Assembly (NCBI RefSeq): GCF_933208505.1
Contig: NZ_CAKOEU010000004.1
DNA: 64,000 nt
Origin: Convivina praedatoris
GTDB lineage: Bacteria; Bacillota; Bacilli; Lactobacillales; Lactobacillaceae
Reading direction: 5' to 3' (one strand)
Position numbers and translations under genes: made by a program. Shown in pieces: positions 59,987-64,000 of this stretch (positions are counted from its first letter, which is position 1; each line of letters opens with the position of its first letter). The notes below the pieces were generated by a model that was not told the DNA's origin, searched no databases, and worked only from the letters and a program-made list of their open reading frames with translations.

Positions 59987-61514
59987 AGTGAATCGCGAAA
60001 TACCAGATGAAATTTTAGCCAGCACTGGTTACAAGCCCTTTGAAAGCGTTGAATATGGTCACCAAGTTAACCAACGCGTGGCACCGAAAGTTCAAGCAAC
60101 CACTGGTCCAAATAAGGTTGTTGAATCAATTGATAAAATTGTGGAAGAAACTGTCCGCGATGGCATGACGATTTCATTCCACCATCATTTCCGTGAGGGA
60201 GACTTTGTTTTCAACATGGTAATGCGTAGTATTATTGACCATGGCCTAAAGGACCTAACACTTGCGCCTTCTTCTTTGACCAATGTTATGAATGATATTG
60301 TGGTTGAAGCTATTGAAAAAGGGGTTGTTACCAACATTACTTCTTCAGGAATGCGTGGTAGTTTAGGAGATGTTGTCTCTCACGGTGCCTTGAAGAATCC
60401 CGTAATTTTCCGTTCGCATGGTGGTCGTGCCCGAGCCATTGAAAATGGTGATATCAAGATTGACGTGGCTTTCTTGGGTGTACCAAACGCCGATGAAATG
60501 GGAAATGCTAACGGAATGAATGGTGAGACTGCCTTTGGTTCTTTGGGTTATGCTTTGATGGATGCCCAATATGCCAATACTTTGGTCTTGATTACTGATG
60601 ATTTGAAGCCTTATCCAAATACTCCAGCCTCAATTAAGCAAACGCAAGTTGATTATGTTGTTAAGGTCGACAAGGTTGGTGATCCGGATAAAATCGGTTC
60701 AGGTGCCACTCGTTTTACTAAGGATCCTAAAGAACTTCAAATCGCTAAGATGGTAAATGATGTCATCATCCATTCACCGTACTTTAAGGAAGGCTTCTCA
60801 TTCCAGACTGGTTCAGGTGGAGCAGCTTTGGCGGTTACGCGTTTCTTGCGTCAAGCCATGTTGGATAATCACATTACAGCTTCCTTTGCTTTGGGTGGTA
60901 TTACCAAGCCAACCATTGATTTGTTGGAAGAAGGTCTTGTTAAAAAGATTATGGATGTCCAAGACTTTGATAAGGGCGCTGCTTTTTCAATGAAGTCTAA
61001 CCCTAATCAACAAGAAATCGATGCTTCTTGGTATGCTGATCCAGCTAACAAGGGGGCAATGGTTGATAAGTTGGACGTTGCTATTTTGTCAGCTTTGGAA
61101 ATTGATACCAAGTTCAATGTTAATGTTATGTCAGGGTCAGATGGTGTTATTCGTGGTGCCATTGGTGGCCATCAAGATGCTGCTACCGCTAAGTTGACAA
61201 TTATTTCAGCTCCATTGGTTCGTGGTCGAATTGCGACTATCGTGCCAGATGTGACCACTGTAATTACACCAGGTGATTCAATTGATGTAGTCGTGACTGA
61301 AATTGGATTAGCCATTAATCCTAAGCGTACTGACTTGATCGAAGCTCTCTCGAAGGTACCTGGTTTGCCAATCTATACGATTGAAGAACTGCAAGAACGG
61401 GCCCAAAAGATTGTGGGAACCCCAGAACCATTGCAGTTTACTGATCGAGTAGTTGCTTTGGCAGAATATCGTGATGGTACTTTGATTGATGTCATTAAGC
61501 AAGTCAAAGATTAA
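59976..61514 (+). CDS. citF: Citrate lyase alpha subunit (citrate:acetyl-ACP transferase)
   Basis: 512 residues, the CoA-transferase-fold subunit that swaps acetyl for citryl on CitD. VRDGMTISFHHHFREGDFV and NGMNGETAFGSLGYA are conserved. It starts with TTG 59976 behind GGAGGG at 59962-59967; GTG 59988 is less well spaced. It is followed by a 62-bp gap before citXG. Confidence 0.94.
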   Translation: MKNKVNREIPDEILASTGYKPFESVEYGHQVNQRVAPKVQATTGPNKVVESIDKIVEETVRDGMTISFHHHFREGDFVFNMVMRSIIDHGLKDLTLAPSSLTNVMNDIVVEAIEKGVVTNITSSGMRGSLGDVVSHGALKNPVIFRSHGGRARAIENGDIKIDVAFLGVPNADEMGNANGMNGETAFGSLGYALMDAQYANTLVLITDDLKPYPNTPASIKQTQVDYVVKVDKVGDPDKIGSGATRFTKDPKELQIAKMVNDVIIHSPYFKEGFSFQTGSGGAALAVTRFLRQAMLDNHITASFALGGITKPTIDLLEEGLVKKIMDVQDFDKGAAFSMKSNPNQQEIDASWYADPANKGAMVDKLDVAILSALEIDTKFNVNVMSGSDGVIRGAIGGHQDAATAKLTIISAPLVRGRIATIVPDVTTVITPGDSIDVVVTEIGLAINPKRTDLIEALSKVPGLPIYTIEELQERAQKIVGTPEPLQFTDRVVALAEYRDGTLIDVIKQVKD

Positions 61515-61576
61515 TTGTTATTGATGCAACAGTCGGGCCATTTAGTGGCCTGGGTACATAATTTTATAGGATGTTT

Positions 61577-62977
61577 ATGAATATTTTTTCTAAGGGCAAA
61601 TCCACTGATTTAAGTGCTGTTTTATTACAGCGTGAAAAGCGGAGTCATTATCAAAATCAATTAGAACAGCGCTATCCTAATAAGATTGTCATCAGCTTTA
61701 AGTTAAATATTCCGGGTCCGATTAAAAATAACGATTATTTGGCACGTATTTTTCAAACCGGATGGCGAGTTTTACTGAGTCAGTTGACTGGCCAAGTGAT
61801 TGAACATAGTCGGATGGAAGCCAACTTAAATACTGGGCCGGAAGCCTTTTTGGTGGTTACAGGTAACTTATCTGCGCTAAAACAATTGACCATTAAATTT
61901 GAAGATAATTTTCCACTGGGGCGTTTGTTTGATGTGGATTTGATGGCTGGTCAGGATGAAAAATATCAACTATCACGTCAAGATTTGGGCTTTGCGCCTC
62001 GGACCTGTTTGATTTGTAATCAAGATGCTAAAAGTTGTATTAAAATCCAGCGCCATTCCTTGATGGAGGCTTACCAGGTCATCAACAGTCTTTATGCTAA
62101 TTACTACCAAGAGAACTTTTATTTATTTAACTGGGGAGAGGATACAGTTATCAATGCGGCTTTGACGGCTCTACTGGATGAGGTGACCGTGACCCCTAAA
62201 CCAGGTTTGGTTGATCCCGCTAGTAATGGTTCTCATCAGGATATGACGGCTTTTACCTTTATTGAAAGTAGTTTGGCCTTAAGGCCGTACTTTGTCCAAG
62301 CTTTTGAGCTGGGACATAATTTTCAAGGAACGGATTTAACAAGTTTATTTGAACAAGTCCGCCAAGCTGGTATACAGGCGGAACAGGCGATGTATTTAGC
62401 AACGCAGGGCGTTAACACCCATAAGGGTTTAATTTTTTCCTTAGGTATTATGATTGCGGCTTTAGCCCAGATTACTCGGACTGGACCAAGTCATGCTGGT
62501 AAATTACGTCAGACCATTCAGGCGATGACCGCTAATTTGGTAGCAACTGATTTGCAGCAGGGCTTAGCAGAGCAAAAAGCTTTGACCGCTGGTCAGCAGC
62601 AATATCAGCGTTATCAATTGACTGGTATTCGGGGAGAGGCAGCCCAGGCCTTTCCGATGGTTTTTGAATTGGCGCTACCATTTTTAGGTCAGGCAACCGG
62701 TGCTGATAATCAACGTTATTTAGATACTTTAATGCTAATTGCTGGTCAATTAGCTGATTCAACGCTAATAAAAAGGGCTGGAAGCCCAGCAATTTTAGCA
62801 GAAATGCGGGCATGGTCGGCTGAATATTTTGCTTTAGGAGGCAGTCAGCGTGAAGCTGGCCGTACTTTCTTGGCTAACCTAGATCAAGACTTTATTAAAC
62901 GTAATTTAAGCCTAGGCGGGGCTGCCGATACTTTGGTCTTAACCATCTTTTTGGCTCGTTTACAAGGAGTAGTATGA
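61577..62977 (+). CDS. citXG: CitX-CitG fusion for citrate lyase prosthetic group
   Basis: 466 residues. The CitX part (about 1-185) has GRLFDVDLM and RTCLICNQDAKSC, the apo-CitD transferase signature. The CitG part (about 200-466) has DEVTVTPKPGLVDPASNGSHQDM and GVNTHKG, the triphosphoribosyl-dephospho-CoA synthase signature. Fusion puts both steps of prosthetic-group supply in one protein. AGGA at 61568-61571 suits ATG 61577 better than ATG 61571. It overlaps the next gene by 4 nt. Confidence 0.93.
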   Translation: MNIFSKGKSTDLSAVLLQREKRSHYQNQLEQRYPNKIVISFKLNIPGPIKNNDYLARIFQTGWRVLLSQLTGQVIEHSRMEANLNTGPEAFLVVTGNLSALKQLTIKFEDNFPLGRLFDVDLMAGQDEKYQLSRQDLGFAPRTCLICNQDAKSCIKIQRHSLMEAYQVINSLYANYYQENFYLFNWGEDTVINAALTALLDEVTVTPKPGLVDPASNGSHQDMTAFTFIESSLALRPYFVQAFELGHNFQGTDLTSLFEQVRQAGIQAEQAMYLATQGVNTHKGLIFSLGIMIAALAQITRTGPSHAGKLRQTIQAMTANLVATDLQQGLAEQKALTAGQQQYQRYQLTGIRGEAAQAFPMVFELALPFLGQATGADNQRYLDTLMLIAGQLADSTLIKRAGSPAILAEMRAWSAEYFALGGSQREAGRTFLANLDQDFIKRNLSLGGAADTLVLTIFLARLQGVV

Positions 62978-63774
62978 TGCGTTTTAAAACAAACGATGGC
63001 GTATCCTTGTCCTATCAAGATACCGGTGGGACGGGAACAGTTTTAATTTTTGGGGCTGGTTTTTCTGGTACACAGTTGGAATGGCAGGAGCAAGTTGAAT
63101 TTTTTAGTCAACAGGGTTATCGAGTGGTGACAATGGATTGGCGTAGCCATGGTCAGTCGACACGAACCAGCAAAAATTTACGCATTAGTCGCTTAGCCGC
63201 TGATTTAGAAGAATTAATAACCTACTTACAACTGGATCAGGTGGTCTTGATTGGACATTCGATGGGTGCTAGTGTTATCTGGGCCTATCTGTCCTTGTTT
63301 GGGCAAGCTAAAATCAAAGCAGTCGTGGCAGTTGACGAATCACCGCAGTTATTAAATGCACCAGATTGGCCAAATGGTTTGTTTGATATTAGTTGGGAGA
63401 ATTTACCACTGTTGGCGCCAACTATTATGCATCATAAAATGACCGTCTTGCCAGTGGGTGCCGATTTAAAGAAACAATTGATTGAGCAAAAAAAATTGCA
63501 TCCCTTCAATGAGGACTTGGTTTATCCGTTGCTAGTGAATCATTTGTGTCAGGACTGGCGTGGAACCTTGTATGATGTGACGCTGCCTCAGTTATTTATG
63601 GTAGGGGGGCAATCACCACTGTGGCGGACTGGCTATCAAGAGGCGATTAAGCCCTTGTTAAACAGCGATTCGAGGATGGTGTTAGTGCCAACTAGTGGGC
63701 ATTTAATTCATTTAGAGTGTCCAGCTGTTTTTGATGAAGAAGTGGTTAGATTTTTACAGTTAATAAAGTTATAA
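62974..63774 (+). CDS. Alpha/beta hydrolase inside the cit operon
   Basis: 266 residues, cytoplasmic alpha/beta hydrolase with GAGFSG oxyanion strand, GHSMGAS with nucleophile Ser96, DESPQ and a C-terminal GHLIHLE histidine. It overlaps citXG by ATGA (AAGGAG upstream) and lies before citP. The substrate is unknown. In the described Weissella paramesenteroides cluster a gene called citR occupies this place, so this may be a different accessory gene or a differently named one. Confidence 0.85.
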   Translation: MMRFKTNDGVSLSYQDTGGTGTVLIFGAGFSGTQLEWQEQVEFFSQQGYRVVTMDWRSHGQSTRTSKNLRISRLAADLEELITYLQLDQVVLIGHSMGASVIWAYLSLFGQAKIKAVVAVDESPQLLNAPDWPNGLFDISWENLPLLAPTIMHHKMTVLPVGADLKKQLIEQKKLHPFNEDLVYPLLVNHLCQDWRGTLYDVTLPQLFMVGGQSPLWRTGYQEAIKPLLNSDSRMVLVPTSGHLIHLECPAVFDEEVVRFLQLIKL

Positions 63775-63800
63775 TAGTTGTTCTTTTTTGCACATTTATG

Positions 63801-63809
63801 TGATAAAAT
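63801..63809 (+). promoter_or_regulatory. Extended -10 promoter ahead of citP
   Basis: TGATAAAAT, 44 bp before the citP ATG. It suggests that the permease can be transcribed separately from the lyase genes. Confidence 0.45.
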
Positions 63810-63853
63810 GAGCGACGTGTATAACTTATATGCTGTGTCATTAGGAGGAAAAT

Positions 63854-64000
63854 ATGACGGATAATCAGGAGGCTCAGAGCGGGTTTAAGGCGCTTTTGAG
63901 CAAATGGGATAAAATTCGGGTCAGTGGCATTGGTCTAGTTGCATATTTCTTGATGGGTATATTGCTCATTATTGCGATTAGATATAACGTCTTACCCAAG
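63854..64000 (+). CDS. citP: Citrate transporter CitP (2-HCT family), 5' part
   Basis: The first 49 residues are inside the window. KWDKIRVSGIGLVAYFLMG followed by a hydrophobic helix closely resembles the beginning of the Leuconostoc citrate/lactate exchanger CitP. TAGGAGG precedes ATG 63854. It should swap citrate for lactate across the membrane. The rest lies beyond the right edge. Confidence 0.88.
   Translation, partial: MTDNQEAQSGFKALLSKWDKIRVSGIGLVAYFLMGILLIIAIRYNVLPK

Overview
The window is a contiguous piece of chromosome from a low-GC Gram-positive lactic acid bacterium. The best fit is the Leuconostoc/Weissella branch of the Lactobacillaceae, most likely Weissella in the broad sense. 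Three things point there: an operon of malic-enzyme-type oxaloacetate decarboxylase, citrate lyase and citrate permease with a divergent SorC-family CitI regulator; T-box, FMN and TPP riboswitches of LAB type; and gene orders such as plsY/parE-parC, rimP-nusA-ylxR-ylxQ-infB-rbfA and hrcA-grpE-dnaK-dnaJ. The genus is an inference. No insertion sequence, prophage, CRISPR array or integrated element was seen.

Layout. 1-3.0 kb: the tail of an unknown gene, a 58-residue LPQTG microprotein coupled to a membrane GT2 glycosyltransferase, and a convergent MFS exporter. 3.1-7.1 kb: rel, an unknown membrane protein, dtd and convergent plsY. 7.3-12.8 kb: parE-parC and ppaC. 12.8-18.7 kb: cysteine-free L33 and S14, then rimP-nusA-ylxR-ylxQ-infB-rbfA behind a hairpin leader. 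18.7-21.8 kb: an aminotransferase, truB and ribF. 21.8-26.5 kb: the CIRCE-controlled heat-shock operon, ending in a DnaJ without a zinc finger. 26.5-31.5 kb: def (reverse), a DUF3114-like gene, a UPF0223 gene, an inositol-phosphatase-family gene, typA and a tRNA-Ser. 31.5-35.9 kb: T-box leader, hisS-aspS and a YitT protein. 35.9-41 kb: rpsU, yqeY, cvfB, xerD, ribT, scpA, scpB, rluB. 41-46.2 kb: FMN riboswitch-ribU, a LysM protein, cmk, rpsA, der, hup. 46.2-52.5 kb: a GNAT protein, NADH oxidase, ykcB-ykcC and a DUF915 hydrolase. 52.5-55.3 kb: TPP riboswitch-ykoE-ykoD-ykoC. 55.4-64 kb: citI, then citM-citC-citD-citE-citF-citXG-alpha/beta hydrolase-citP, cut by the right edge.

How the genes work together. 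Most of the window is core information processing: translation, ribosome assembly, topology, chromosome segregation and the stringent response. Two vitamin-uptake loci sit under riboswitches and the stress chaperones under HrcA/CIRCE. The right end is a complete citrate-fermentation unit: CitP imports citrate, CitDEF cleaves it to acetate and oxaloacetate after CitC and CitXG have activated the acyl carrier subunit, and CitM decarboxylates oxaloacetate to pyruvate.

The points most worth a second look are the LPQTG microprotein overlapping the glycosyltransferase, the zinc-finger-less DnaJ together with zinc-free L33 and S14, the GACAC (Asp/His) specifier in the hisS-aspS T-box, the double CIRCE that places the hrcA start downstream of the first ATG, the hairpin leader before rimP-nusA, the 13-bp palindrome in the citI-citM gap, and the uncharacterised hydrolase inside the cit operon. 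No wholly new multi-gene system could be defended from sequence alone.
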